A DNA stretch of 64,000 nt, taken from assembly GCA_032191485.1 (NCBI GenBank), contig JAVDOI010000007.1, positions 24,671,887-24,735,886 of the forward strand, read 5' to 3'. A program made the position numbers and the translations under genes. Source of the stretch: Leptoclinus maculatus. Lineage: Eukaryota > Chordata > Actinopteri > Perciformes > Stichaeidae. The notes under the pieces were generated by a model. It ran no database searches, had not been told where the DNA came from, and saw only the letters and a list, made by a program, of their open reading frames with translations. Shown here in pieces: positions 10,001 to 50,515 of the stretch (the first letter of the stretch is position 1; the number at the start of each line of letters is the position of its first letter).

Positions 10001-11967
10001 CATGTGGAGGAGAGGAGCATGTTCCGCATCAGCTTTTAAAAAGTCTTATCCATCCGATCTGTGACTAAAGACAGGGGGAAAGAATCGCGAAAATGTGGAA
10101 ATCTGTATCCAAGATAACCCTGAGTGTGTGTGTGGGGCCAACATGTGTTTATGTCGGTTATTTGTTCTACTCGAGCAGTCGATATGCTCTGAGGCAACAG
10201 CAGTTATTCCTCTGTTTGATAATGCCTGACGCAGATCTCCGTTTGATCGGAATGTTGCGCAATCAATGTGCAGATCCTTTGGTTGATGGATTTTTTTTTG
10301 ATCCAGCATCTGTTGGAAGTTTTCATAGATGTGCTGTTTGATGCTTGCAATGCCAATTCATTAATGGAGTTACTCTGTCTCACCTGATGAATTTCTATGA
10401 ACGAGGATCCGCTGAGTAAAAACTACTTTGTCTACTTAGTGAAGTCATGACTGCCTTTTACCGATTGGATGAGGCGGTCCAGGTCCTCCACCTCGAAGGT
10501 GTTGGGATTGAGGTGGTTGAGATGCTCAAACTGTTTCAGCAGGGCCTGGTGGTCCACTGTCCGGCCTGCAAAGGAAACATTTGATTTCACCGTGAAACAG
10601 TTACAGCTGAAGATATGAAACAGATCTTTTGACTTATTCTGCATTTCACAAAAAGAGACTCGGGGCTGGTTACTCTTTCCTGTTTGCTTACCGAAGACAT
10701 TTTGTGCTTCAGTAGTTCTTCGGGCATATAACGGACACTCAGCTCGGCAAACACCGGCTTTGTTTACTTAAGTTTCTGCTCAAATTGACACTAGAAAAGA
10801 GTTAAGTAAGAGTAGATCAATGTAAATGTGGTTCTAAGCACGATGGTTTAATACGACACCACCTCTAAAAATGTGTCCACACATTCTGTACGACTGTTTT
10901 TAAACGTCCACGTAATATTATTTTACAGAACTCTTCACCCCGGCCAGTGTAAGTCCCCGTTAGCTGCTGTATTACTTCATGTTCTTCTGTTTCAGAGCCA
11001 CATCCTACATTCGACTGCTGATGCGTATTACAAAACTTCTTGTGCAACTTTAAGAAGCTCGGGTTTTCGTTAGCGACACATCAGCATGACGTTGCCGGAG
11101 TGCTTACCGTTCCCCCCCTGGATGTCATGTTTGGCTCTGATGAGCATCCGCAGCCGGCCCATCTCCTCCCTCTTCAGCTCGTCCAGCTTGGTCCGAAAAT
11201 TGTGGTGGACAAAGTCCAGCTCTTTGGAGAGTTTGCCCTGCTGCGAGCGGGAAAAACCAAACACGCCACAGCTCAAGACAAAGTGTTCGTGTCAACAGAG
11301 ACCATTGCAAAAAAAAACAGTGGCGTGTTTCGCGAGTGTGCAGACGCACCTTGATGTCTTCCATGTTGGCATTTTTGAGCTTTTCTTTGAAGTGGGGGTC
11401 TTTCTCGAGGTACTCAATGACTTCCCTGAGGTAGCGGTCGTAGTGCAGCCCGGTCTCCTGAAGCATGAAGCCAAAGCACACGTCAGTGTTTGTTGACAGA
11501 GGACTAAAATCTTCATTTAACTTGTTAACTTCTAACTCGACTTAGGGCCATTAAGCAAAACCTTTGTCTTGCATAACTCTTGCTAATGACGACAGCACCT
11601 AATTTAACCGGATATTGCTCTTGGTTGTTTTTTAGCAAAACCTCTGAAATACTCTGAATTTTACAGTCAACCTTTCACCCAGAAGCAAGTGTACTTTCCA
11701 TGTGAAACACCCCTCGCTGAGACACTGCAAACACAAACAATTCCCCCCTGGGCCCGACCGAGAGGTATTTGGTGTAATCAGCTGTAAGACTTTAAATGTG
11801 ACATTGCTGTGTGTGAGACAGAGACTCACAGCACTCTGTGGTGGCTCCAGATCCTCCTCTTGAGGCTTCTCTTTGGTCTTGTCCACACTGATCGGCACTG
11901 ACTGGATGCACAGCCACAAACTCAGCAGCACCAGCCCACAGTGGGCCACGGCTCTACCACTCACCAT
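7001..11967 (-). CDS. nucb2: Nucleobindin-2 (nesfatin-1 precursor)
   Basis: Twelve coding exons in transcript order: 11967-11830, 11457-11350, 11240-11108, 10565-10462, 9390-9205, 9096-9006, 8809-8751, 8658-8566, 8154-8065, 7798-7628, 7423-7384, 7113-7001; 1326 nt, 441 residues. The start MVSGRAV sits directly after a 3' splice site. A signal peptide (1-23) precedes VPISVDKTK, so the mature protein begins at V24 as in mammals. The KR pair at 105-106 matches the convertase site that ends nesfatin-1. Next come a basic region, EF-hand 1 (DSNGDGFLDESE, 254-265), an acidic linker, EF-hand 2 (DTNKDRLVSLGE, 306-317, with R in place of the usual Gly), then a leucine-zipper-like coiled coil (about 340-395) and a Pro/Ala-rich tail. 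The family binds calcium in the Golgi and is secreted. VDHQALLKQFEHLNHLNP and EEELREYEN favour NUCB2 over NUCB1. The a/b copy is undetermined. Confidence 0.95.
9097..9120 (-). repeat. (GT)n tract forming a nucb2 3' splice site
   Basis: On the transcribed strand about eight GT units run into GCAG directly before the exon that encodes GSKDQLKEVW. No ordinary polypyrimidine tract is present. Confidence 0.8.
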
Positions 11968-12461
11968 CTGGTTCGGCACATAAATGAAGACAAATAGGGG
12001 TTAATTGATGTTAATTGATGTTGTGATGTTACATAAACATGGTACACATCTCTCGTGGAGTTTTTGCTGTGTATTTGTACATGTCCAGTGTGTGTGGACA
12101 GGTGCACACAACATCACCTGGAGACCATATGGAATGAGGTTATGCAAATTAGTCCTAATCCCAAAAGCAACTCTCTGCCACAAGCAACGCGCTGTGCAAC
12201 GTGTTTTGGTGGATAACGACGCAACGAGCTCACTTTGAAGCAATTCGTCTACCTGTAGCCTTTCATCTTTAAACAGAGTTGTGTGAACCTGCAATTTACG
12301 CGTCACGACAGGCTCACGAGCTAACCGTATCACTTTACGTTAACACGGTTGCTAGTTAATTCATTATCCCAAAGCTGCAAAACAAGCCCTATTATGTGGT
12401 CATTTGGAAGAATGAATCGCATTTCACGTATAATAATCCCTACATGCACATGTCTACTTAC

Positions 12462-12570
12462 TTTGAGCTGCTCTTGCTTTGATCTTTATCGTTTGCTTGT
12501 TCCTCAAAGTGCCTCCGAGCTTCCCTGGAGCTTGTTTACAGCTGTCATCCACCAACAACACGAGCCTCTC
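12462..12570 (-). other. Non-coding first exon of nucb2
   Basis: On the minus strand AAAG|GTAAGT at 12462 is a strong donor, and the next acceptor (CAG directly before the ATG at 11967) gives a 5' UTR exon spliced to the start codon. The upstream limit is a guess based on the promoter boxes near 12.62-12.70 kb. Confidence 0.5.
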
Positions 12571-12620
12571 TGAGGAGAAAAGGTTGTGAGAGAGGAAAAG
12601 GTTGTGATCACCACGGCAAC

Positions 12621-12702
12621 GCCCCGCCCCCCGGCGCTCCTGATTGGCCAGGAAAAAAAGTACACTTTCTTTAGTAAAACAGTCGCGTTGAGAGCTGATT
12701 GG
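12621..12702 (-). promoter_or_regulatory. nucb2 promoter elements: GC box and two CCAAT boxes
   Basis: On the plus strand there is CCCCGCCCCCC (12623-12632) and two ATTGG motifs (12643-12647 and 12698-12702); on the minus strand these are an Sp1-type GC box and two correctly oriented NF-Y CCAAT boxes. They lie 50-140 bp upstream of the presumed nucb2 first exon. No TATA box is evident. Confidence 0.6.
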
Positions 12703-13044
12703 GCGCTTGACCTGTCAGTCAGAGAGTTTAAGAGCGTCAACCCGTGTGGTTTAATAAGGTGCTTTGAGGCGAATCGTACGTGGCGTCTCACGAGGGCGGA
12801 GTTAGAGTTTATATGTAAGAAACGTTATTAATCATGTTGTAAAACTGGATCACACATACTTAGTTATATATTTGTACACGGCAGCACTGGTCCAGTGCAA
12901 AATTAAATCAACTGAGATGGAGAATATTTAACATTTCAATGGAATTGATGTCATTCCTTTGGCGTTTTGGGTCAAAATTGCTGTAAAACACAAACTGTTT
13001 TTCTTTATGTTGTCCAAAAGCCCATTTAAAATATCTAATTTAAT

Positions 13045-13230
13045 CAGAATCAGATTCAGAATCAGCTTTATTGGCCATGTATGCGTACGCATAGAATACA
13101 TAGAATATACAAATAATATAAAAACAAGGACATTAAAGACAACAAAGTAGAACAGAGAAACTAAGCATAAACATTTAACTACGATGTACAATATACATAT
13201 AAATATATATCGAAGAATATATATGAACAT
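13045..13230 (-). mobile_element. LINE 3' tail (L2/CR1-like), minus orientation
   Basis: The tail AATCAGAATCAG followed by CTTTATTGGCCATGTATGCG is the reverse complement of a non-LTR retrotransposon 3' end that is widespread in fish and usually finishes in short TTCTGA-type repeats. Only the untranslated tail is present. Confidence 0.55.
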
Positions 13231-13423
13231 AAAGAACAACAACAATGACAATGGACAATGGATTTGGGATGCACATTGTGTGTGTGTGTGTGTGTATTTA
13301 TTCTATCATTGCATCATTGTTTCCTTTCGCCCACATGTTTTAACGGTGTTTACACAGTCTAGCTACTGCACACATGGTAGGAGTGAGTGTGCCTGAACAA
13401 CAAAACACCCACAGGGTACTAAC

Positions 13424-13755
13424 AGTGGTGGGATAAGTAATCAGATCTTTTATTGAAGTAAAAGTACTGTAGCAATTGCATATTGTTAAGATACTACATT
13501 GACAGAAAAAGTCGAATTATTATAAGCCGTCTTATGTTCTTCATAATTATTACGGATGCATTACTGTGTGAGAGTAATATAGTATTATATATGTGACATT
13601 TTAATGAAAGTTGACATCTTACTCAAAATACACAAAGGATGTGAATGTAACTTTGTACATTTACTCAAGTACTCTACTTTTGTACAATTTCGAGGTACTT
13701 TTACTTTACTTGAGTATTTACATGTTATGCTACTTTATACCTCTACTCCAGTGCT
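13424..13755 (+). repeat. Dispersed teleost repeat (ACTCAAGTA-rich family)
   Basis: It starts near ACAGTGGTGGGATAAGTAA and runs to TACTTTATACCTCTACTCCA, with typical words ACTCAAGTACT and TACTTTACTTGAGTATTT. Related copies lie at 2170-2276 (inverted) and 63089-63330. Such repeats are very common in percomorph genomes. Their class is uncertain to me, probably a non-autonomous DNA transposon. Confidence 0.6.
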
Positions 13756-13760
13756 AGACA

Positions 13761-13866
13761 GATGGATGGATGGATGGATGGATGGATGGATGGATGGATG
13801 GATGGATGGATGGATGGATGGATGGATGGATGGATGATGGATGGGTGGGTGGATGGATGGATGGAT

Positions 13867-13961
<95 letters not shown>

Positions 13962-14047
13962 GGATGGGTGAATGGATGGATGGACAGATGGATGGGTTGG
14001 TGGGTGGGTGGATGGATGGATGGATGGATGGATGGATGGATGGGTAT

Positions 14048-14133
<86 letters not shown>

Positions 14134-14215
14134 GGGTGAATGGATGGATGGACAGATGGATGGGTTGGTGGGTGGGTGGATGGATGGATGGATGGATGGA
14201 TGGATGGATGGGTAT

Positions 14216-14257
<42 letters not shown>

Positions 14258-14317
14258 GGATGGATGGATGGATGGATGGATGGACAGACAGACAGACAGA
14301 CAGACAGATAGATAGAT
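13761..14317 (+). repeat. GATG/GATA/GACA tetranucleotide array with higher-order repeat
   Basis: About 560 bp of tetranucleotides: a GGAT/GATG block, a GATA block, a mixed block with GGGTGAATGGATGG and GGGTTGGTGGGTGGG, again GATA, the same mixed block, GATA, GATG and finally GACA. The mixed block plus GATA recurs with a period of about 168 bp (GGGTGAA at 13966 and 14134). All long ORFs across it are translations of the simple repeat. Confidence 0.97.
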
Positions 14318-14489
14318 AAAAAATGCACAATATATACAATGAAATAGAATAATATTAAATTAACTAACTAAATGCATCACTAATTATAATGTGATGTAAA
14401 TGTATATTTACACATGACTTTTCTCTGAGCATTGTATTTAGGCAACATATGTGAGTACTTCTTCCATCACTGGCGGTGTTGTAATGCTG

Positions 14490-14685
14490 GTTCGTCTCAA
14501 CACTAACCGCTTTGGTCCACGCGGTGGCGCTGCTCTCCCATTTAATCTTCAGCAACAGAAAAAAGCGACCCAACCAAAAACTCCATCCAACCACCTCAAC
14601 AGGAACTGACGTCTCTTCGGTGCAAGTGGATGGAAAAAAAAATGCAGCTGCAGGAAAAATGGCTCCAAACACCGCACCGCTAAAA
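14490..14685 (+). other. Possible non-coding first exon of pik3c2a
   Basis: A good donor, AAAAG|GTAAGA, ends at 14685. The upstream 200 bp are GC-richer than their surroundings and contain TGACGTC (CRE-like) near 14609. The coding start exon at 18357 begins with a 3' splice site and 79 nt of 5' UTR, so an upstream leader exon must exist; this is the best candidate I see. Several short ATGs occur here. Confidence 0.35.
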
Positions 14686-15313
14686 GGTAAGAAAGTAACC
14701 TTTTCAACAGTTGAACGTCTGCGTGTGAAAGTTGTACTTCGTAGCGGCCTGAGATCCGCGGTTGCAGCTCCGTCGTATCCCGGGTCTGTTTTCCAGCAAC
14801 GACTAAAGCTGCGTTTCTTCCTTGTTGTCGGCAGGACCACAAGCACTTCTCTGGGTACTTTTTAAATCATTTAAAATCACTGCCCTGCAAAGTGCGGAAC
14901 ACTCGTGTAAACTTCTCGCCGTGGGTGCCGTGTTTTCCAGTTCACGTCCACGTTTCTCTCAAACCTTCTTGTTTATCTGTTTTTTCTTTTGCGTAACGTT
15001 CCGCTAGCGGCTAACTTTAGCATCCAACAAAGTTAAAAGTTCCCAAAGCCGCGTTGTGGACCGATACGTTCGTCCACCGCGGTGTGTTTTACCGCCTGTA
15101 CACTGTGTGTGTATATTCCGTAGCGTTAGCTATGAACAGGCCGACTCACAACAACACTTCAGTCCGTTGTGTTTCCAGTGAATGTCTTCTAAAATGTGAT
15201 TATTATACAATACCTCAGTGCTAACCATCCACACTGGGGATCAGAGGGAAGGGTTTCCCCCAAAGTCAGTAGAGGGACAATTTAGATTTTTATCTAATTA
15301 ACATGCAGGAATG

Positions 15314-15314
<1 letters not shown>

Positions 15315-15352
<38 letters not shown>
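15315..15352 (+). repeat. (CA)n microsatellite
   Basis: Uninterrupted AC dinucleotides in the presumed 5' intron of pik3c2a. Confidence 0.95.
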
Positions 15353-15354
<2 letters not shown>

Positions 15355-18300
15355 TGTCTCTGCCTATAACAAGCACCAAATGTACAATCCTGTGTTCCAT
15401 TAGAGCTCCTACAGTCAAAGATAAGGTTAGTTTGAATGCATTGTGTAAATACTGTAGTTGTCAGACTAAACCCTCGCTGAGGGCCAGGTTGAACATGGCC
15501 CCCGTGGTCCTGTCCTGTTTTTGTTTTCTTTGTATAGACTTAATGTTCTGCACAGGCGAACATCAGCACTAGATAAGCCGGTGCAGGAAAAGGAAAAAAA
15601 AAGATGTAGTGCACTGTTAACTTTTCTGTTAACTTTTCCCCACACATCTATAAACTTGACCTGGTTACTTATTTTCCTTTTTTTCTGAAGATGTTGTGCT
15701 GTACTTTGATCGGCGGTACAGTGAAATGCCAACATCGGCACTTTTGCACAGCTACTGGAAGGAAAAGCTCTGTCTCATTAGGGTCAAGATAGGTTCACAA
15801 GTCGGCCTTGAAACAAAAGTAAAGACACGTACTGACATGAACATTGAGCAGGTTTTGATTGCTGTATGTTGACATGATGAGATCCTCTCCTGATGTACTT
15901 TCAGTGGAGGAGATATGGAGGAAACCCTCTGTCCTCGCTCTGCGCACAAATGTATAACACAGTTTATCTGAAGCAGTCTGAGTGTTTAAAACGTATTCTT
16001 TAATCTCTAATTCTAGTGGAAATCCAAAAGTCTCAGAAGATGCCAAATATGTATGAATCTTTGGCGAAATATTTGTGCTAAAATATGTCGAACATTTACA
16101 CGTAATGGGATCTATAAGTTTGAATATATTGAAAGTAGGTATGTTTGTGATTATTTTAAGGTTTAAGGGCCCTGATGCACCCAAAAGAGTAGTCTGTCAA
16201 GTGAGAGAGGAAATACGAGCTTCCTCCTCCTGCTAACAGGTACTTTATGTGAAATATTAATTACGGAATAATTATGAGGATGAATAGCCACAAATCTTTA
16301 ATTCAGCTTCATTGAAAATCAGGGAACAAGCTGATATAGAATATGTATGTGAGGCTGGCACAATAAGAGGATATTTACAACATTAAAGCTACCTAACGGG
16401 CAAGTTAAACTGCATGTTAAGGGGTTAAAAAACCCACGATGGTGGCTTTGTCAAACCATCAAGCAAGTGATCTCCAGTCTCTCCAGTACAAACTGTGATT
16501 GTGACCTCCGCATCCTCGCATCTTCACTCGAGGCTTACGGCTCTGCCATCCTCTGCCATGGTGCAGTGCAGAGTGCAAAGTATTTGTCTTGGCCGCCGTT
16601 GGCTTTTCTCCACAAGTGGGGCTTTTCCTTCTCTGTATGTCTCCTGATGCCTTATATGGACTTTAAGCATATGAGCATCTTGATTCAGGATGGTCTGTGT
16701 TTAGCCGTGGTTTTGGGTATTTTAGTGTAGCTTGAGTCCTGTTGCATCTCCGTTTGTTAAAGCGGCATACAGCCCATTGTGCTCGTCTCAGTCTTCCTTC
16801 AGTTGGAGCTACTGTGTATTGCATTATCTTAGCCCAATCTGCAATTATCTACAGTAGGAAACAGTTGTATCACATTACGCGGTTTCTTAGATGACCCGGT
16901 GTTTACGTACAGAACCAGGAAGTAGCTACTGTTTATTGTCTGGCTCGGTGTGTCAACCTGACACTCTGCAGTTAAGGGGCTCTGACCTTTTGGTTATAGA
17001 ACAGTGACTTTAACTACTAAGCTTCAATCTGCCACACAGGGCATTCTAACTGTATGCAGACTCAATAACACACGGATTGGACTGCTTTGGTCGGAGCGTG
17101 TGGCATTTCTGCACAGAATGAAGGCGTCGGTGACGGCAGGCGCCACAAAGACGATGACCTCTTGATGCGTTTAGTGTCCCAAAGCTGTGCTCCTGGCAGA
17201 GTTGGCACCGAGCTCCCAGAGTCAAATGCCTAATGAATGCAGCCACATTGTCACGGCCCGCTGGTGTTAGCACAGCTGATAAGACAATCTTGGGCCATGG
17301 TGCTAACATAATGCTAACAGAGTGAGAGAAAGCCAGGGGAAGAGAGCGAGAGAGAGAGAGAGAGAGAGAGACCCGTTGGGCTGATTAGCATGCCAAATTC
17401 CTCAGCTGCACAATAGTGCTAGGCTAGCCCCGAGCCCCAGCACAGCCAGCCCTCTCCACCACAATGGGAGGGGAAGCTCAGGAGAGGCCGGTGACGCCTG
17501 GGGAGGGAAGGAACTCACTCAACCCTGGGGCTTTGATCGCTCAATGAATGGTGGCTTTGAGAAGGCTCCGTGTCGTTTCAGGACCACAAGACGCTCTCTG
17601 CGGCGATGTTGTTCTCGTCTTGTAGACGTGGGATACTCTTGGCTCCCGCCCGTTGTAGGGCAACCGTAAATAGTTTGGATTATCAAGAGTTAGCCATTGT
17701 TTGATGACATCACCTTGGGATGGGAGATGAATCAATAGGGAGCTGTTAGTTCCTGTCCTGAACAGAAGCACACAGATTTGTACGTTACACAGTGGCGTGA
17801 GTCATATGTCACCTCCTTGTTATGAATCACTTTGCTGCTGTTTGATTGAGTCTTTTTTCCTTTGGTATGTGGTCAGCCCAGCTGCTTGGTTAAACAATTG
17901 CTCAGTGCAGCTTGCAATGTCAAGGTGAACAACAAAGAGGCTCACTTGATGGGCGAGAGCTTGTTGTGAGCGAGCTGATCCGTTTACATGTGGTGAACAT
18001 GCCGGTAATGTGACCTGAATGACGCCCTCGACTCCAAAAACCAGCGCGAGTAATTACCGGCTGTGTGTACGTGACGAATGACAAATCAATAATCGATCGA
18101 GGCCGGGTTACAGCGGCAAGCCCAAGAGAAACCTTCCATAAAGAACTGAACTAAAGCTGACATGCATTTCACACAATAAACATTCTGTCTACGACCAGCT
18201 CATTAAGAAATGCTTATGATTGGCAATATTACAATTCTTCTGGTCTGATTTTCCAGTCTAGTCTCAAAATGTTTCTAAATTCTACACCGACTGCTCTGGA

Positions 18301-18356
18301 TCTGTTTGGCCACCTCTTGATGTCATTAATCAAATGTTTTTCCCTTTTTTTTTTAG

Positions 18357-18435
18357 GTGTTTAAAGATCTGCTACGCAACCCTTTCAACCACACTTACAA
18401 GCTTGCAACACTCATGGCACCTTCCAGTTGACACA
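18357..18435 (+). other. 5' UTR part of the pik3c2a start exon
   Basis: A strong acceptor (T-rich run followed by TTTTAG) precedes 18357. The frame is open from here to the ATG, but the start at 18436 is chosen because MAQISSGNGFK matches the conserved PIK3C2A N-terminus. Confidence 0.75.
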
Positions 18436-47800
<29,365 letters not shown>

Positions 47801-48850
47801 CCCCCAACACCCCCTGCCTCTCTCTCTCTCCCGAAGCCGGGAACGACTCCGCGTCTCTGGACAAAAGCTGCATTCTGATCATATGGGAAAAGGCGGCAGA
47901 TGCGGCCTTACTTGAAAATACCGGTCACTGCATTTTTCAGTTCGTACAAATACCATTTCAGAACTTCATTTATTGGTTTATTTCAAACTTGGAGGCCTGG
48001 AGATGAATTGAGGATTCCTGAAGTATAAGCAGAGATTTCTTTTCTTTTTTCTTTTAAGATGTAATAAACCAAACGCACCGTTTCTTTCACATGAATGATG
48101 TTGTTATCAATATTCTGCGCTTGTTGCTGAGAAACATGCATCGATAAGTACATTTGTGTTGAGCTCACTAACAGAATTTCAGAGCGGTGTTGTTAACGGC
48201 TTCAAACAAGGTTGAACACCACTCGGTCACTGCTTTACGAGGACCATGTGGCTTCAGTGGTTATTCCCATATGACGTGAATGCAGACTTAAAAAAAACTC
48301 CTTCAGACGCACCGAACAGGCCGACTCTCAAACCCTCAAAGCGGAGCCTGCTCTCCATTCGTCACTCTTTCTCTCGCTCTCTCCCTCTTCAACTAATCAA
48401 GATTGTTTCTGTGACAAACAATCTTCACTTATTTTGTCTCTCTCTCTCTTTTCTCTCTTTTTCCTAAACTATAACGAAGAGCTGTAATGTTTTGTACATT
48501 TTGATATTAGAGGACCAAACCGGCTGACTATGAGAAGAGTATATATAGATTGACACGTTTATTTTTTAAGGAATAGAAAAAGGGGGGGTTAATTTTTACA
48601 TTTTCCTTGTTTATTTTCTATTTCGACAAATAGGAGGCATCAGGGTTTCCTGCTCCTCAGCAGACACTTCTGGGTAGAGTAGTCCCAACACAACAGATTC
48701 CAGGAGATCAACGGTGACCTTATGATTCCCCGAGAATGTGCCAAAAGTAACGAGGACGGCAAATCAAACCACTCTCCCACGTCGGGAGCTGAACTGGGTG
48801 CCTTTGTTTGTGCTCACGATCCCGTTTTAATGCTCAACTTGGCCTTATTG

Positions 48851-48891
<41 letters not shown>

Positions 48892-49560
48892 ATTAACAAT
48901 GTGTCATTATAGAAAAATCTATATTCTCTAAAGCTAAATCAGTAGTTCTGACAGAGCAGGTCTGGTGCCGGACCGGCACCGTAAAGGTTTTTTTTGTAAC
49001 AGTGGGCACTAAATGCACACTACCAGGTCTTTCTCTTGTGTTATTACTTGACTATTTTCACACAGCACACTTTTAAGGGGAATTTGTATCATAAGCTTTG
49101 GAACACGCTCTTGCCGTGTGCTTTTGGATGAAGAGATTGTGGTTTGCCCACTAACGCTGATTCATAAGTCTGTTTCCTTTCAGGTGGTTCAAAACCATAA
49201 TTCAGACTTTTTCAGAATGCAGTTAATGAGTTAAAACTGGAGTCTGGACGTGAGGCTGTCTGAGGCAGCAGTACCACCCTCGCACCCAGTGCGCAAGAGT
49301 GGTGTAATGACGCCGCGATGAGTTACTGGGTGAAAATGTTAGCAATACACTGCCAGTGAAGTCCAGATCCAGCCAGGTTTTATGATACTGAAGTGAGAAA
49401 AGACTGAACTCGGATCAGCGCTGAAAATGCAACTTTAACTTAAACCATCTTCACAAAAAAAGGGAACAAGATTCTGAGCATTGGCTGCTTTCCTCTCCCC
49501 TCGCTTACTCTAAATCTAAAGCTGTTATTAATGTTTAATAAAGAATTTGAATTTATCTGA
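47801..49560 (+). other. pik3c2a: pik3c2a 3' UTR
   Basis: AT-rich sequence after the stop with an early AATAAA at 48062-48067 and a well-placed AATAAA at 49537-49542 followed by a T-run. Alternative 3' ends of about 0.3 and 1.75 kb are possible. An (AT)n run lies at 48852-48888. Confidence 0.6.
49537..49542 (+). terminator. Polyadenylation signal, pik3c2a
   Basis: Canonical AATAAA 1.74 kb after the stop; a T-rich stretch follows at 49564-49573. Confidence 0.55.
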
Positions 49561-50400
49561 AATGTTTTTTTTTTGAAGAGACGATTCTACAAGACAATTT
49601 TGATCTGAGAGCATCACTCACACTATGAATATTAGTGACTTGATCCACTCTTTTAGTGACTGTACAGAGAAAACAAGCAGCGTTTGTATTAACATGGCCA
49701 GTTATTTATTCCTAATTGGTGACCTGTAACCCGAATGGATCAGTGTGTACTGTAATCCCTCTTTCCTAAAGCAAATTAAATGTTTTTGAAACAAATATGA
49801 TGTGACTCTTTGTCTCTGTTGTATAAAATGGGATGGGTGTGGATACATTGGATGAAGCAGTACAGACACCACTGAACACGCTGTGAGTCTGTGGTTCACA
49901 ATATAATTGTATAATTGATTGTAGCTTTAAGAAATGATTTTGACACGGGACCCCACAAGAAAGCCCCCAGACCAAACCCAAAGGTCTCTTCAAACCCATA
50001 CAGTTTAAATTACACAATATTGTAAAATGTTGCATACTGAAATTAAAAACTATTATACACCGTAACCTTGCAGCCTGCTTTGCTGAGTCAGTATTCTAGC
50101 CTTGTTACCAGCAATAATAATACAATAATTGTTTTAATTATTGTGTTGCAGTAGAAGCACATTGTACCTGAAAAAATTTACAATTAAACAAAAACTGAGG
50201 GATATTCAGTGAATATCGGGGACTATTTAGTTGCATCTAAAAAATGATTTACGTTAAAAATGTGTAACAAAACATTAAAATATATTTGCATGACTTTGTA
50301 ATACTTCGATGCTACAACATGCAATTATCAATTTGTTCAATTGTGTCTTTTCTTAGTTTCTTTCAGGCTACGTTTGACTTCATAACGTTCATCTTGAATG
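49561..50400. other. Intergenic gap between pik3c2a and rps13
   Basis: AT-rich and unique-looking. The antisense ORFs at 49702-50035 show no family resemblance. No gene or repeat recognised. Confidence 0.6.
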
Positions 50401-50439
50401 ACTCGACGCCGTCAATGACGCCTTTTTCTTTGTCTGCGT

Positions 50440-50515
50440 CATTGCGTCACTTCCGACGCAGGCGCAAAATAGCATTTTCCGTCCCGTGTGCGGCCTCTCT
50501 TCCTCTACCGCCATC
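50440..50515 (+). promoter_or_regulatory. rps13: rps13 promoter and 5' TOP leader
   Basis: An ETS site in reverse (CACTTCCG, 50448-50455), an NRF1-like ACGCAGGCGC (50456-50465) and pyrimidine tracts TTTTCCGTCCC and CCTCTCTTCCTC lie directly upstream of the ATG. Vertebrate ribosomal-protein genes start transcription inside such a tract (5' TOP), which puts translation under mTOR/LARP1 control. The exact start site cannot be read from sequence. Confidence 0.65.

Larger units (their letters stand above)
12703..14480. other. Repeat-rich intergenic sequence between nucb2 and pik3c2a
   Basis: The divergent genes are separated here by non-coding sequence with a LINE tail (13045-13230), a dispersed teleost repeat (13424-13755) and a long tetranucleotide array (13761-14317). 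I see no gene. Confidence 0.7.

Noticed and set aside
13761..14317. Possible CRISPR-like array because of the regularly spaced mixed blocks
   Set aside because: Only two repeats, spacers are themselves simple sequence, and the host is a vertebrate.
13735..14339. Two overlapping minus-strand ORFs of nearly 200 codons rich in SIYL and HPSI
   Set aside because: They are translations of the GATA/GATG tetranucleotide array in two frames.
14512..14865. 117-codon plus-strand ORF containing MAPNTAPLKGKK
   Set aside because: It runs across a strong donor at 14685 and has no recognisable family; better explained as a leader exon plus intron.
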